DNA from: Shimwellia pseudoproteus
GTDB taxonomy: Bacteria; Pseudomonadota; Gammaproteobacteria; Enterobacterales; Enterobacteriaceae
NCBI RefSeq assembly: GCF_016415625.1
Contig: NZ_WBXP01000013.1
Span: forward strand, 1 to 64,000
Length of the DNA stretch: 64,000 nt
Direction of reading: 5' to 3'
Below, in pieces: positions 34,166-45,070 of the stretch. Positions within the stretch are counted from its first letter, which is position 1, and each line of letters begins with the position of its first letter. A model generated the notes under the pieces. The model saw only the letters and a program-made list of their open reading frames with translations, was not told the DNA's origin and searched no databases. The position numbers and the translations under genes were made by a program.

Positions 34166-34815
34166 GCACTCAGAGCCAACACGCGGGCCACCAGCTTCTC
34201 AATCCCCGTTGCCGCCTCGGCAATATTCTCCGCCAGCATATAGGCCGGTGTGGTCACCACGTTGTGCTCTTCATCGACCACAATATCATCTACCGGGCAG
34301 GGAACATGCTCACCGCCGCGCGCTTCGATAGCCTCGGCGGTATCCGGATCGGTGCCGATAGTAAAACGCACCGGAAGCGCCAGCAGGCCGGGTAACATGG
34401 CTGGCGCAATACACATAAATCCCAGCGGTTTACCGGCGGCGTGGCAGGCCTGCACCAGCTGTTTTAACTGCGCATCGACCTGGTAATCACTCCCCGCGCT
34501 GGCAAAATCACACAGATTTTTAGCGGCGCCAAATCCTCCCGGAACAATCAGGGCATCCAGCTCGCTGCTGTTGGCCGCCGATAACGGACGAATCTGGCCC
34601 CGGGCAATACGGGCCGACTCGACCAGGACATTCCGGCTCTCCGCCAGCGGCTCGCCGGTCAGGTGGTTAATCACATCGTGCTGGGGTTTATCCGGCGCAA
34701 AACAGACCGCTTCTGCACCCTGGCGGGCTATCGCCAGTAACGTGATAACAGCCTCATGAATTTCGCTACCGTCATACACGCCACAACCACTTAAAATAAC
34801 ACCAATTTTTTTCAT
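34162..34815 (-). CDS. elbB: ElbB, DJ-1/PfpI-superfamily glyoxalase-like protein
   Basis: A 217-residue class I glutamine-amidotransferase-like protein (YhbL/SCRP-27A). The nucleophile-elbow region reads [10 protein letters not shown], with C and H adjacent. E. coli ElbB has weak glyoxalase III activity; the physiological role is unclear. It is coupled with mtgA as in E. coli. Confidence 0.95.
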   Translation of the reverse strand: MKKIGVILSGCGVYDGSEIHEAVITLLAIARQGAEAVCFAPDKPQHDVINHLTGEPLAESRNVLVESARIARGQIRPLSAANSSELDALIVPGGFGAAKNLCDFASAGSDYQVDAQLKQLVQACHAAGKPLGFMCIAPAMLPGLLALPVRFTIGTDPDTAEAIEARGGEHVPCPVDDIVVDEEHNVVTTPAYMLAENIAEAATGIEKLVARVLALSA

Positions 34816-34898
34816 CCGTCGCTCCCCCGGCAGTGCCGCTGTTAGCCGGTATCAGCCAAACTGATATCAGCGTTCCGCTTCACATATTTTACTGATTC

Positions 34899-34929
34899 TT
34901 GTAACAAATATTTTAAGGTTTGCTATCTT
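34899..34929 (+). promoter_or_regulatory. Candidate promoter of arcZ
   Basis: TTGTAA, 19 bp, TATCTT with an extended -10 (TGC before TATCTT). It would start transcription near 34936, which gives an RNA of about 121 nt, the length of E. coli ArcZ. The long spacer lowers confidence. Confidence 0.5.
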
Positions 34930-34935
34930 ATCCCT

Positions 34936-35056
34936 GACTGTTTTCGCTTTCACAGGCGCCGCTGTGCCTGAACAATAATCTACTCAGCAGCGGCGTTACC
35001 GTTTCCCTGGTGTTGGCGCAGTATTCGCGCACCCCGGTTTACCGGGGTCATTTTTT
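34936..35056 (+). ncRNA. arcZ: Hfq-dependent small RNA ArcZ
   Basis: The 3' half (about 35000-35056) is nearly identical to E. coli ArcZ as I remember it: TTTCCCTGGTGTTGGCGCAG, then TATTCGCGCACCCCGG, and a CCCCGG/CCGGGG terminator with six T. This 3' part is the processed, functional form that activates rpoS and represses genes such as flhDC. The 5' half is diverged. Position is also conserved, between elbB and arcB and opposite arcB, whose stop codon lies within the terminator tail. In E. coli arcZ is repressed by ArcA and its RNA affects arcB mRNA, forming a feedback loop. Confidence 0.92.
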
Positions 35057-37390
35057 AGTGTCGTGTTCAGCAACCCACGCTTTCAGTATGGCCACGTTCC
35101 CCTGCCAGTCCTGCTTCACCTCTTCAATCCAGTCGCCGACATTGTCCCACCAGGCCGGCAGATCCGGGCTCTGAATCTGCTGCCCAAGCTGCTGTATATG
35201 GCGCAAACCAATCGATCCCGCAGCGCCTTTAATTTTGTGCCCTTCTTCGACAATGCCTTTCTGATCCCGGGCGGTAAAGTTGGACTCCAGAATATTCAGG
35301 TAGCCCGGCATCATTTTCTCAAATACCGCCAGCCCGTCGGTGATCAATTTTGGCCCTACCAGCTCCAGGTACTGGCTCAGCATCTCGGTATCCAGGACGT
35401 GATCTTTCGGTGTCTGCTGCTCAGTCATCGCACTCTCCTTATCCTGTTCTGGTCTATCCCAGAACTTTTTGATCATGGCCGTGAGGGCCGGTACCGCCAG
35501 CGGTTTGCTCAGCACATCATCCATACCGGCATCAAGGTATTCGCGTTTATCTCTCAGTACATTCGAGGTCAGCGCCACCAGCGGGGGTAAATCGTCAGGC
35601 TGATAACGGCGGTGCAGCTCCCGGGAGATATCCAGGCCGGTCATATCCGGGAGCTGAATATCCAGCAGCACCAGGTCATATTCCCCCGGTGCAAAAGTAT
35701 CGAGCGCGGCCTGACCGGTCATGGCGACATCGACACTGTTGCCGAGTTTCTCCAGCACCGAGCGGGCAACAATCACATTCAGCTCGATATCTTCCACCAG
35801 CAGCACATGCAGTGCCGGTAATGGCACATCATCGCCCTGGCTCTGCTCTGCCGCGTCTTCATCCGCATTCGGTGCATGCACCGTCAGGCTAAAGGTTGCC
35901 CCTTTCCCCGGCTCGCTGGCGACCACAATATCGCCGCCCATACTCTTCGCCAGGCGGCGGGAGACCGCCAGACCAATACCAGTCCCGGTGGCGGGTTTCC
36001 CGCCGTGGCTGTCCATAACCTGATAGTACATGGCGAAGATTTTATCCTGTTCATCCGCCGGGATACCGATCCCCGAATCCTGCACATCGACATGGAGCAT
36101 CTGGTTGTTGTCGTAACGCACCCGCACCGTGACGCTACCGCCCTGAGGGGTAAATTTCACCGCGTTGCTGATGAGGTTCCACAGAATCTGGCGCAACCGG
36201 GTGCTGTCGGTCACCACTTTATGGGGCATGGGCTGGGCGGATTCGAGCACGAAGCGCAACCCTTTTTGCTGGGCCTGGAGGCCGGACAGGTTCTCCAGAT
36301 CCGACATAAACCCGGTGAAGTCCATCACCTGATTATCTAACTGAACTTTGCGCCGCTCTATCTTATCCATATCGATAATATCGTTGAAAATATTACCCAG
36401 CGTCACGGCGGAGACATGGATCGTTTTGAGGTATTTCTCCTGCTCGCCGGTCAGGTCGGTATCCAGCAGAATACGGCTCAGCCCAACAATGCCGTTGAGC
36501 GGGGTACGCAACTCGTGGCTGATGGTGGAGATAAACGTGGTCTTATCGCGGCTGGCGCGCTCCAGCGCATCCTGGTAACGCTTACGCTCGGTGATATCGC
36601 GGCCAAAGCCCATCAGGCCGTGGCGCATCCCCACCCGGTCGTAATATGGCACTTTGCGAATTTCAAAACAGGCTTTACGGCCATCGGGATAATCCAGCCA
36701 CTGCTCATAGGTGAGCGAGACATTATGGCGGAAGACTTTCTCATCGGTTTCAATGACTTTTTCTGCGGTTTCCGGCGTGTACACATCACAGGGCTTGAGG
36801 CCAATCAGCTGTTTTTCGCTTTTGCCCGTCAGCAGCTCCATCGCCCGGTTACAGCCGGAAAAATACTGCTCTTCGTTGCGGTAAAACACCAGGTCCGGGG
36901 AGGCATCCAGAAAGGAACGTAAGAAGGAGGACTGTTGCTCCAGCTGCACCTGGGTCTGGGCGCGCTCCTGCATCTCAATTTGCAGTTGTTCGAGGGTAGA
37001 GTGGCGCTCCGCTTCGGCTTTTTCGCGGTCGGCAATCTCCTGGTTCAGTTGGGTGATATTGTCCTTTAACTGGATATTGAGCTTAAGATCGCGCTCGCGC
37101 ATCTCTTCCAGCTTTTCCACCAGCCGGGATAACCGCCGCCGGGACTCTTCCAGTTGCTCCACCACCACCGACAGGAAATAGACCGCCCAGGGCGTAATCA
37201 GTAACCCGAAGAAGATCGAGCGAATAACATCAATGCTTTCTATCTCGCCACTCAGCACCATGGTCACTGCCATCTGTACTGCCATCGCGAGAATAACTAA
37301 AGCCAAAGCCAGCAATAATGAGAAGCGGACCAACCCCAGCTTCATCATTAAATCAACGTAGTATTGCGCCAGTAAACGGATTTGCTTCAT
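35048..37390 (-). CDS. arcB: Hybrid sensor histidine kinase ArcB
   Basis: Senses quinone-pool redox state and phosphorylates ArcA, repressing aerobic metabolism. It is 780 residues (E. coli 778): two membrane helices (about 23-45 and 58-77), linker coiled coil, PAS domain with redox cysteines C180 and C241, H-box with His292 (S-H-E-L-R-T-P), ATPase domain (D-S-G-I-G-I-P), receiver with D-I-Q-L-P-D-M, and a C-terminal HPt domain with E-E-G-H-K-I-K-G-A-A-G. An additional Cys201 lies between the two redox cysteines where I recall Ala in E. coli. I chose the start at 37390 (M-K-Q-I-R-L-L); an upstream in-frame start at 37420 adds ten unmatched residues. Confidence 0.98.
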   Translation of the reverse strand: MKQIRLLAQYYVDLMMKLGLVRFSLLLALALVILAMAVQMAVTMVLSGEIESIDVIRSIFFGLLITPWAVYFLSVVVEQLEESRRRLSRLVEKLEEMRERDLKLNIQLKDNITQLNQEIADREKAEAERHSTLEQLQIEMQERAQTQVQLEQQSSFLRSFLDASPDLVFYRNEEQYFSGCNRAMELLTGKSEKQLIGLKPCDVYTPETAEKVIETDEKVFRHNVSLTYEQWLDYPDGRKACFEIRKVPYYDRVGMRHGLMGFGRDITERKRYQDALERASRDKTTFISTISHELRTPLNGIVGLSRILLDTDLTGEQEKYLKTIHVSAVTLGNIFNDIIDMDKIERRKVQLDNQVMDFTGFMSDLENLSGLQAQQKGLRFVLESAQPMPHKVVTDSTRLRQILWNLISNAVKFTPQGGSVTVRVRYDNNQMLHVDVQDSGIGIPADEQDKIFAMYYQVMDSHGGKPATGTGIGLAVSRRLAKSMGGDIVVASEPGKGATFSLTVHAPNADEDAAEQSQGDDVPLPALHVLLVEDIELNVIVARSVLEKLGNSVDVAMTGQAALDTFAPGEYDLVLLDIQLPDMTGLDISRELHRRYQPDDLPPLVALTSNVLRDKREYLDAGMDDVLSKPLAVPALTAMIKKFWDRPEQDKESAMTEQQTPKDHVLDTEMLSQYLELVGPKLITDGLAVFEKMMPGYLNILESNFTARDQKGIVEEGHKIKGAAGSIGLRHIQQLGQQIQSPDLPAWWDNVGDWIEEVKQDWQGNVAILKAWVAEHDTKK

Positions 37391-37445
37391 GGAAGAGCCC
37401 TTCGCTGAGTGTCCGTTCAATCATACCGGAAAACCGGCGAAATAC

Positions 37446-38384
37446 TCAGGTTTCAGAAGATTGCGGCCACTGCCACGGCGTCCCTAATGCCGATCCCTGA
37501 ACGCCGTGCTGGTTCATCCAGCGATCCAGCTCAACCATACCGGTCCAGCGGTTCTCACACCATAGCGGGGCAAGCAGTGTCGGGCGCCGGGCACTGGCAG
37601 AAATACGGTGGTAAATCACCTCCGGCGGCGTATGGCGGATCATCTCCCCGGCAATACGCACGTAATCATCCAGTTCAATACCGGCCAGGCGGCCCGCTTG
37701 CCAGGCTTTTGCCATGGTGCTGCCGGTAACAATATGCAGCGGGTGCAGTTTAATGCCGTCCACCCCGGTGTCGACCACCCGCGCCAGGGTATCAAGGCAC
37801 TCGGCGTCGCTCTCCCCCGGCAGGCCAACAATCAGGTGACTGCACACTTTCAGCCCCCGGGCCCGGGCCCGCGCCGTAGTCTGCTGATAGCAGGCGAAAT
37901 CATGGCCCCGGTTAATGCGGTGCAGTGTTTTATCCTGGGCGCTCTGTAGCCCCAGCTCCAGCCACACTTCATAACCTTCATTACGGTAATCACTCAGCAG
38001 ATCCAGCACGCTGTCCGGCACACAATCCGGGCGCGTACCGACGCACAGCCCCACCACGCTGGCCTGGGCCACGGCCTGCTGATACATAGCGCGCAGCACC
38101 TGCACTTCAGCCCAGGTACTGGTATAGGCCTGGAAATAGGCCAGATACCGTTTCGCGCGGTTAACCCGCTGGGCCTGGTCTGCCAGTTGTTCGGCAATGG
38201 AATGGTACTGTTGGGCTTCATCGGCAAACGACGCGACATTACAGAAAGTGCATCCTCCCCGGCCAATGGTGCCGTCGCGGTTTGGGCAACTGAATCCCCC
38301 GTGCAGGGTTAATTTATGGACTTTTTGCCCATAACGGCGTGATAAATCACCACCAAACATATTGACTAATTTCTGTAACTGCAT
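37446..38384 (-). CDS. yhcC: Radical SAM protein YhcC
   Basis: A 312-residue radical SAM/TIGR01212-type protein. The Fe-S ligands lie in F-S-C-P-N-R-D-G-T-I-G-R-G-G-C-T-F-C, and the SAM domain includes G-T-R-P-D-C-V-P-D and G-L-Q-S-A-Q-D. The reaction is not established. It is just upstream of arcB in the same direction. Confidence 0.92.
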   Translation of the reverse strand: MQLQKLVNMFGGDLSRRYGQKVHKLTLHGGFSCPNRDGTIGRGGCTFCNVASFADEAQQYHSIAEQLADQAQRVNRAKRYLAYFQAYTSTWAEVQVLRAMYQQAVAQASVVGLCVGTRPDCVPDSVLDLLSDYRNEGYEVWLELGLQSAQDKTLHRINRGHDFACYQQTTARARARGLKVCSHLIVGLPGESDAECLDTLARVVDTGVDGIKLHPLHIVTGSTMAKAWQAGRLAGIELDDYVRIAGEMIRHTPPEVIYHRISASARRPTLLAPLWCENRWTGMVELDRWMNQHGVQGSALGTPWQWPQSSET

Positions 38385-38477
38385 AATCTGGAAGGCCGGC
38401 CCATAAAAGGGGCTTAGCCTGCCATTTTTTGCTCACTCTGGCGATGACCTGGATCAAGCGCCGGGAGCACTGCATTT

Positions 38478-38495
38478 ATTGAATATTAATTCAAA
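38478..38495. promoter_or_regulatory. ARG box (ArgR operator) upstream of gltB
   Basis: TTGAATATTAATTCAA contains the ideal half-sites TGAAT and ATTCA with 4-bp spacing (TGAAT-ATTA-ATTCA). ArgR is encoded in this window. ArgR input to gltBD is known in E. coli. Confidence 0.8.
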
Positions 38496-38677
38496 ATTAA
38501 CGCCATTTTAGTCATCATTCTGCCGATTACTTTTCCTTATATCCGCCACTAATTTTTAAAAATTATCTCCCACAGTGAAAAACAGTGTCATGACTGGCTT
38601 TGTGGGCCAATAGCAACACATTATGCTGGATAATTATTGACGGATAGCACGGCGTGGTAATGATTTCGCCAGATATT

Positions 38678-38693
38678 AGTGAGACAGATCACA
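38678..38693. promoter_or_regulatory. CRP site upstream of gltB
   Basis: AGTGA-GACAGA-TCACA matches TGTGA-N6-TCACA at 9 of 10 positions. It is about 160-175 bp upstream of the candidate promoter -35. Confidence 0.65.
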
Positions 38694-38751
38694 TTACATT
38701 CCTTCTCCCAGGGTAGTTCAGCCCGACAATTAATTAGTTTTTATCGTTAAA

Positions 38752-38764
38752 AATCAAAATATTA
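38752..38764 (+). promoter_or_regulatory. IHF site upstream of gltB
   Basis: AATCAA-AATA-TTA fits WATCAA-N4-TTR exactly, in an AT-rich stretch suited to DNA bending between distal ArgR/CRP sites and the promoter. Confidence 0.6.
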
Positions 38765-38851
38765 AATACAAACCCATCGACTAATTCAGCGATAAGTATG
38801 CCATTTGACCTGAGTGCAGATTATCGCTAAGTTGGGGATCCGCTGGAAGCT

Positions 38852-38880
38852 TTGTCGACGGGTAGTCTATCCGTCATATT
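38852..38880 (+). promoter_or_regulatory. Candidate gltB promoter
   Basis: TTGTCG, 17 bp, CATATT. Each hexamer is four of six to consensus; weak core elements would fit a strongly activator-dependent promoter. Other placements are possible. Confidence 0.4.
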
Positions 38881-39058
38881 TATGCAGTAATTGAGATTCC
38901 CTCTGAGCAAGTCCTCACTACTTGTGAATCCGCTGCGAAGGCCTTAAGGAGAGCGAATAGTGCGCTGGGTATAACGCGCGCGCCTGTCGCGGCTCTCTTT
39001 TCGCGCCTGCACGCAAACGGTATCGGGAATCCCGCAGAGCCTGGGGAGGTTCACTGAT

Positions 39059-42000
39059 ATGTTGTACGATAAATCCCTTGAGAAGGATAACTGTGGTTTC
39101 GGCCTGATCGCCCACATAGAAGGCGAACCTAGCCACAAGGTAGTGCGTACTGCTATTCACGCACTGGCCCGTATGCAACACCGTGGCGCTATCCTTGCGG
39201 ATGGCAAAACCGGCGACGGTTGCGGCTTACTTTTACAAAAACCCGATCGCTTTTTCCACGTGGTGGCCGAAGAGCGCGGCTGGCGTTTAGCCAAAAACTA
39301 CGCGGTCGGGATGCTGTTCCTCAGCCAGGATGATGAGAAAGCCCAGGCGAGCCGCCGCATTGTTGAAGAAGAGCTGCAGCGGGAAACCCTGTCGATTGTC
39401 GGCTGGCGCGACGTCCCCACTAACCAGGACGTTTTGGGGGAGATTGCCCTCTCCTCTCTGCCGCGTATTGAGCAAATTTTTGTTAATGCCCCGGCAGGCT
39501 GGCGCCCGCGTGATATGGAACGCCGTCTGTTTATTGCCCGCCGCCGCATTGAAAAACGGATTCAGGACCAGGACAAAGATTTCTACGTATGCAGCCTGTC
39601 CAACCTGGTCAATATCTATAAAGGTCTGTGTATGCCGGCAGATCTGCCGCGCTTCTACCTGGACCTGGCTGACCTGCGCCTGGAATCGGCCATCTGCCTG
39701 TTCCACCAGCGCTTCTCAACCAATACCGTACCGCGCTGGCCCCTGGCTCAGCCGTTCCGTTATTTAGCCCATAACGGTGAAATCAACACCATCACCGGTA
39801 ACCGCCAGTGGGCCCGGGCCCGTACCTATAAATTCCAGACCCCGCTTATCCCGGATCTCCAGGCGGCAGCGCCGTTTGTTAACGAAACCGGTTCAGACTC
39901 CAGCTCGCTGGACAATATGCTGGAACTGCTGCTGGCCGGCGGGATGGACATCATCCGCGCCATGCGCCTGCTGGTGCCGCCAGCCTGGCAGAATAACCCG
40001 GATATGGACCCCGAGCTGCGCGCCTTCTTTGATTTTAACTCCATGCATATGGAGCCCTGGGATGGCCCGGCGGGTATCGTGATGTCCGACGGGCGCTTCG
40101 CCGCCTGTAACCTTGACCGTAACGGCCTGCGCCCGGCGCGCTACGTAATAACCAAAGATAAACTGATCACCTGCGCGTCTGAAGTGGGTATCTGGGATTA
40201 TCAGCCGGACGAAGTGCTGGAAAAAGGCCGCGTCGGCCCCGGCGAACTGATGGTTATCGACACCCGTAGTGGCCGTATCCTGCATTCGGCGGAAACCGAT
40301 AACGATCTCAAAAGCCGCCATCCGTATAAAGCGTGGATGGAGAAAAACGTCCGCCGCCTGGTGCCTTTTGAAGATCTGCCTGATGAGCAAGTGGGCACCC
40401 GGGAAATGGACGACGATCTGCTGTCCAGCTACCAGAAACAGTTTAACTACAGCAATGAAGAGCTGGATCAGGTTATTCGCGTGCTGGGTGAAAATGGCCA
40501 GGAAGCGGTTGGTTCGATGGGGGATGACACACCGTTTGCGGTGCTCTCCAGCCAGCCACGCATCATTTATGACTATTTCCGCCAGCAGTTTGCCCAGGTG
40601 ACGAACCCGCCTATCGATCCGCTGCGCGAAGCCCATGTCATGTCGCTGGCCACCAGCATTGGCCGGGAAATGAACGTGTTCTGCGAGGCAGAAGGCCAGG
40701 CCCACCGGCTGAGCTTTAAATCGCCGGTCCTGCTTTATTCGGACTTCCGCCAGCTGACCACCCTCGAAGAGAATCACTACCGGGCGGATACGCTGGACAT
40801 CACCTTTGATGCCACCGAAACCACCCTCGAACAGACCATTGCGGCCCTGTGCGATAGCGCCGAACAGATGGTACGTAACGGCACGGTATTGCTGGTGCTG
40901 TCGGACCGCAACATTGCCAAAAACCGGCTGCCGGTTCCGGCTCCGATGGCGGTGGGCGCTATCCAGACCCGCCTGGTCGAACAGAGCCTGCGCTGCGATG
41001 CCAACATCATTGTGGAAACCGCCAGCGCCCGCGATCCGCACCATTTTGCGGTGTTGCTGGGCTTCGGCGCCACCGCCGTCTACCCGTACCTCGCCTACGA
41101 AACCCTGGCCAAACTGGTCGACAGCCGAACCATTGATAAGCCCTACCGGGCGGTGATGCTTAACTACCGTAACGGGATCAATAAAGGGCTGTACAAGATC
41201 ATGTCCAAAATGGGCATTTCGACTGTTGCCTCTTACCGCTGCTCCAAACTGTTTGAAGCCGTTGGCCTGCACGATGATGTGGCCCTGGGCTGTTTCCAGG
41301 GGGTAGTAAGCCGCATCGGTGGCGCGAACTTCGCTGACTTCCAGCAGGATCTGCTGAACCTGTCTAAACGCGCCTGGCTGGCCCGTAAGCCGCTGGATCA
41401 GGGCGGGTTATTGAAATACGTCCACGGCGGCGAATACCACGCCTACAACCCGGACGTTGTACGCACCCTGCAACAGGCGGTACAAACCGGTGACTATCAG
41501 GACTATCAGCAGTATGCCCGGCTGGTGAACGAGCGCCCGGTAGCAACCCTGCGCGATATGCTGCGCATCACCCCGAACGGTGAAGCTATCAGCGTTGATA
41601 ACGTCGAACCCGCCAGCGAGTTGTTTAAACGCTTCGATACGGCAGCCATGTCGATTGGCGCCCTGAGCCCGGAAGCCCACGAATCCCTGGCCGAAGCCAT
41701 GAACGGATTAGGCGGCAATTCAAACTCCGGTGAAGGGGGCGAGGACCCGGCCCGCTACGGCACTAATAAAGTCTCCCGGATTAAGCAGGTGGCTTCTGGC
41801 CGCTTCGGGGTTACCCCGGCCTACCTGGTTAACGCCGATGTTATCCAGATCAAAGTGGCTCAGGGGGCAAAACCCGGTGAAGGTGGCCAGTTACCGGGGG
41901 ATAAAGTCACCCCGTATATTGCCAAACTGCGCTACTCCGTCCCGGGCGTTACGCTTATCTCCCCGCCGCCGCACCACGATATTTACTCTATCGAGGATCT

Positions 42001-43522
42001 GGCCCAGTTGATTTTCGATCTGAAACAGGTCAACCCGCAGGCGATGATCTCGGTAAAACTGGTTTCTGAACCCGGGGTCGGCACTATCGCTACCGGGGTC
42101 GCGAAAGCCTATGCGGACCTGATAACCATCGCCGGTTACGACGGCGGCACAGGGGCCAGCCCGCTCTCTTCCGTGAAATATGCCGGTTGCCCCTGGGAAC
42201 TTGGCCTGGTGGAGACCCAGCAAGCCCTGGTGGCCAACGGCCTGCGCCATAAGATCCGCCTTCAGGTGGATGGCGGCCTGAAAACCGGGGTCGATATTAT
42301 TAAAGCCGCGATCCTCGGGGCCGAGAGCTTTGGCTTTGGTACCGGCCCGATGGTGGCGCTGGGTTGTAAATACCTGCGTATTTGCCACCTCAACAACTGT
42401 GCGACCGGTGTGGCGACCCAGGACGAAAAACTGCGTAAGAACCACTACCACGGCCTGCCGTTCAAAGTGACCAACTACTTTGAATTTATCGCCCGGGAAA
42501 CCCGTGAGCTGATGGCGCTGCTGGGGGTCACCCGGCTGGTGGATCTGATTGGCCGTACCGACCTGCTCACCGAGCTGGAAGGGCTGACCGCCAAACAGCA
42601 GAAGCTGGAACTGCATCGTCTGCTGGAAACCGCGGAACCGCACCCGGGGAAAGCGCTGTATTGCACCGAGCACAACCCGCCGTTTGATAAAGGCGATCTG
42701 AATGCCCAGTTGCTGAAACAGGCCCAGCCGTTTGTGGATGAGAAGCAGAGCAAAACCTTCTGGTTTGATATCCGCAATACTGACCGCTCCGTGGGGGCGA
42801 CGTTGTCCGGCTATATTGCCCGCCAGCATGGCGACCAGGGGCTGGCATCCGATCCGATTAAAGCGCACTTCAGCGGTACCGCTGGCCAGAGCTTTGGGGT
42901 CTGGAACGCCGGTGGGGTGGAATTACATCTGACTGGCGATGCTAACGACTATGTGGGTAAAGGTATGGCCGGCGGCGTGATTGCTGTCCGCCCGCCGGTG
43001 GGCTCCGCTTTTCGCAGCCACGACGCGAGCATCATCGGTAATACCTGCCTGTATGGCGCAACCGGTGGCCGTTTGTATGCCGCAGGCCGCGCCGGTGAGC
43101 GCTTCGGGGTGCGTAACTCCGGCGCGATCACCGTGGTCGAAGGTATTGGTGATAACGGCTGTGAATATATGACTGGCGGGATTGTCTGCATTCTGGGCAA
43201 AACCGGGGTTAACTTCGGGGCCGGGATGACCGGCGGCTTCGCCTATGTACTGGACGAAGACGGGGAGTTTCGCAAACGCGTCAACCCGGAACTGGTTGAA
43301 GTACTGGATGTCGATGATCTGGCCATCCACGAAGAGCACTTACGTGGGCTTATCACCGAACATGTCCATCTGACCGGCTCCCAGCGCGGGGAAGAGATCC
43401 TTGCCAACTGGCCAGCATTTGCCGCGAAGTTCGCGCTGGTTAAACCGAAGTCCAGTGATGTGAAGGCATTGTTGGGTCACCGTAGTCGTTCCGCAGCAGA
43501 GCTGCGGGTGCAGGCGCAGTAA
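39059..43522 (+). CDS. gltB: Glutamate synthase (NADPH), large subunit
   Basis: GOGAT large subunit: transfers the amide nitrogen of glutamine to 2-oxoglutarate. It is 1487 residues (E. coli 1486). The N-terminal propeptide is removed to expose catalytic Cys12 (D-N-C-G-F-G-L) of the class II amidotransferase domain (about 12-400). A central domain follows, then the FMN/synthase domain (about 800-1190, with the 3Fe-4S cysteines in C-x-x-x-R-I-C-H-L-N-N-C-A-T-G-V) and a C-terminal beta-helix of glycine-rich repeats (about 1220-1450). The start has GGGGAGG upstream. gltD follows 9 bp later. Confidence 0.99.
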   Translation: MLYDKSLEKDNCGFGLIAHIEGEPSHKVVRTAIHALARMQHRGAILADGKTGDGCGLLLQKPDRFFHVVAEERGWRLAKNYAVGMLFLSQDDEKAQASRRIVEEELQRETLSIVGWRDVPTNQDVLGEIALSSLPRIEQIFVNAPAGWRPRDMERRLFIARRRIEKRIQDQDKDFYVCSLSNLVNIYKGLCMPADLPRFYLDLADLRLESAICLFHQRFSTNTVPRWPLAQPFRYLAHNGEINTITGNRQWARARTYKFQTPLIPDLQAAAPFVNETGSDSSSLDNMLELLLAGGMDIIRAMRLLVPPAWQNNPDMDPELRAFFDFNSMHMEPWDGPAGIVMSDGRFAACNLDRNGLRPARYVITKDKLITCASEVGIWDYQPDEVLEKGRVGPGELMVIDTRSGRILHSAETDNDLKSRHPYKAWMEKNVRRLVPFEDLPDEQVGTREMDDDLLSSYQKQFNYSNEELDQVIRVLGENGQEAVGSMGDDTPFAVLSSQPRIIYDYFRQQFAQVTNPPIDPLREAHVMSLATSIGREMNVFCEAEGQAHRLSFKSPVLLYSDFRQLTTLEENHYRADTLDITFDATETTLEQTIAALCDSAEQMVRNGTVLLVLSDRNIAKNRLPVPAPMAVGAIQTRLVEQSLRCDANIIVETASARDPHHFAVLLGFGATAVYPYLAYETLAKLVDSRTIDKPYRAVMLNYRNGINKGLYKIMSKMGISTVASYRCSKLFEAVGLHDDVALGCFQGVVSRIGGANFADFQQDLLNLSKRAWLARKPLDQGGLLKYVHGGEYHAYNPDVVRTLQQAVQTGDYQDYQQYARLVNERPVATLRDMLRITPNGEAISVDNVEPASELFKRFDTAAMSIGALSPEAHESLAEAMNGLGGNSNSGEGGEDPARYGTNKVSRIKQVASGRFGVTPAYLVNADVIQIKVAQGAKPGEGGQLPGDKVTPYIAKLRYSVPGVTLISPPPHHDIYSIEDLAQLIFDLKQVNPQAMISVKLVSEPGVGTIATGVAKAYADLITIAGYDGGTGASPLSSVKYAGCPWELGLVETQQALVANGLRHKIRLQVDGGLKTGVDIIKAAILGAESFGFGTGPMVALGCKYLRICHLNNCATGVATQDEKLRKNHYHGLPFKVTNYFEFIARETRELMALLGVTRLVDLIGRTDLLTELEGLTAKQQKLELHRLLETAEPHPGKALYCTEHNPPFDKGDLNAQLLKQAQPFVDEKQSKTFWFDIRNTDRSVGATLSGYIARQHGDQGLASDPIKAHFSGTAGQSFGVWNAGGVELHLTGDANDYVGKGMAGGVIAVRPPVGSAFRSHDASIIGNTCLYGATGGRLYAAGRAGERFGVRNSGAITVVEGIGDNGCEYMTGGIVCILGKTGVNFGAGMTGGFAYVLDEDGEFRKRVNPELVEVLDVDDLAIHEEHLRGLITEHVHLTGSQRGEEILANWPAFAAKFALVKPKSSDVKALLGHRSRSAAELRVQAQ

Positions 43523-44975
<1,453 letters not shown>

Positions 44976-45004
44976 CCTGGCAGCATAGCCAGCACACAGA
45001 AAGT

Positions 45005-45034
45005 AAAAAGGAGCTGATATCAGCTCCTTTTTTT
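45005..45034. terminator. Bidirectional terminator between gltD and sspB
   Basis: Palindromic stem GGAGCTGATATCAGCTCC flanked by AAAAA and TTTTTTT. It serves convergent gltBD and sspAB. Confidence 0.85.
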
Positions 45035-45070
45035 ATTGGTACTTTTATTAGTACGCCCTGTGGCCGGGTC

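Larger units (their letters stand above)
38385..39058. other. Long regulatory region upstream of gltB (no gene)
   Basis: 674 bp, clearly more AT-rich than the flanks in its middle part (38460-38830), with no convincing coding frame. I can place an ArgR box, a CRP site, an IHF site and a candidate promoter here (listed separately). E. coli gltBD is controlled from a similarly long region by Lrp, IHF, CRP and ArgR. I could not place Lrp sites by eye. About 170 nt of untranslated leader is implied. Confidence 0.8.

Noticed and set aside
35032-35056. The ArcZ terminator as the arcB terminator
   Set aside because: The T-run is on the plus strand only; on the minus strand the stem is followed by GCGCGAATA, so it is not an intrinsic terminator for arcB.
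39893-41272. A 459-codon open frame antisense to gltB
   Set aside because: It is a shadow of the GC-rich gltB coding sequence. gltB is a full-length match to a known enzyme, and the antisense product has no recognisable domain or ribosome site. Similar long antisense frames over murA, obgE, ftsH, mdh and arcB were left out for the same reason.
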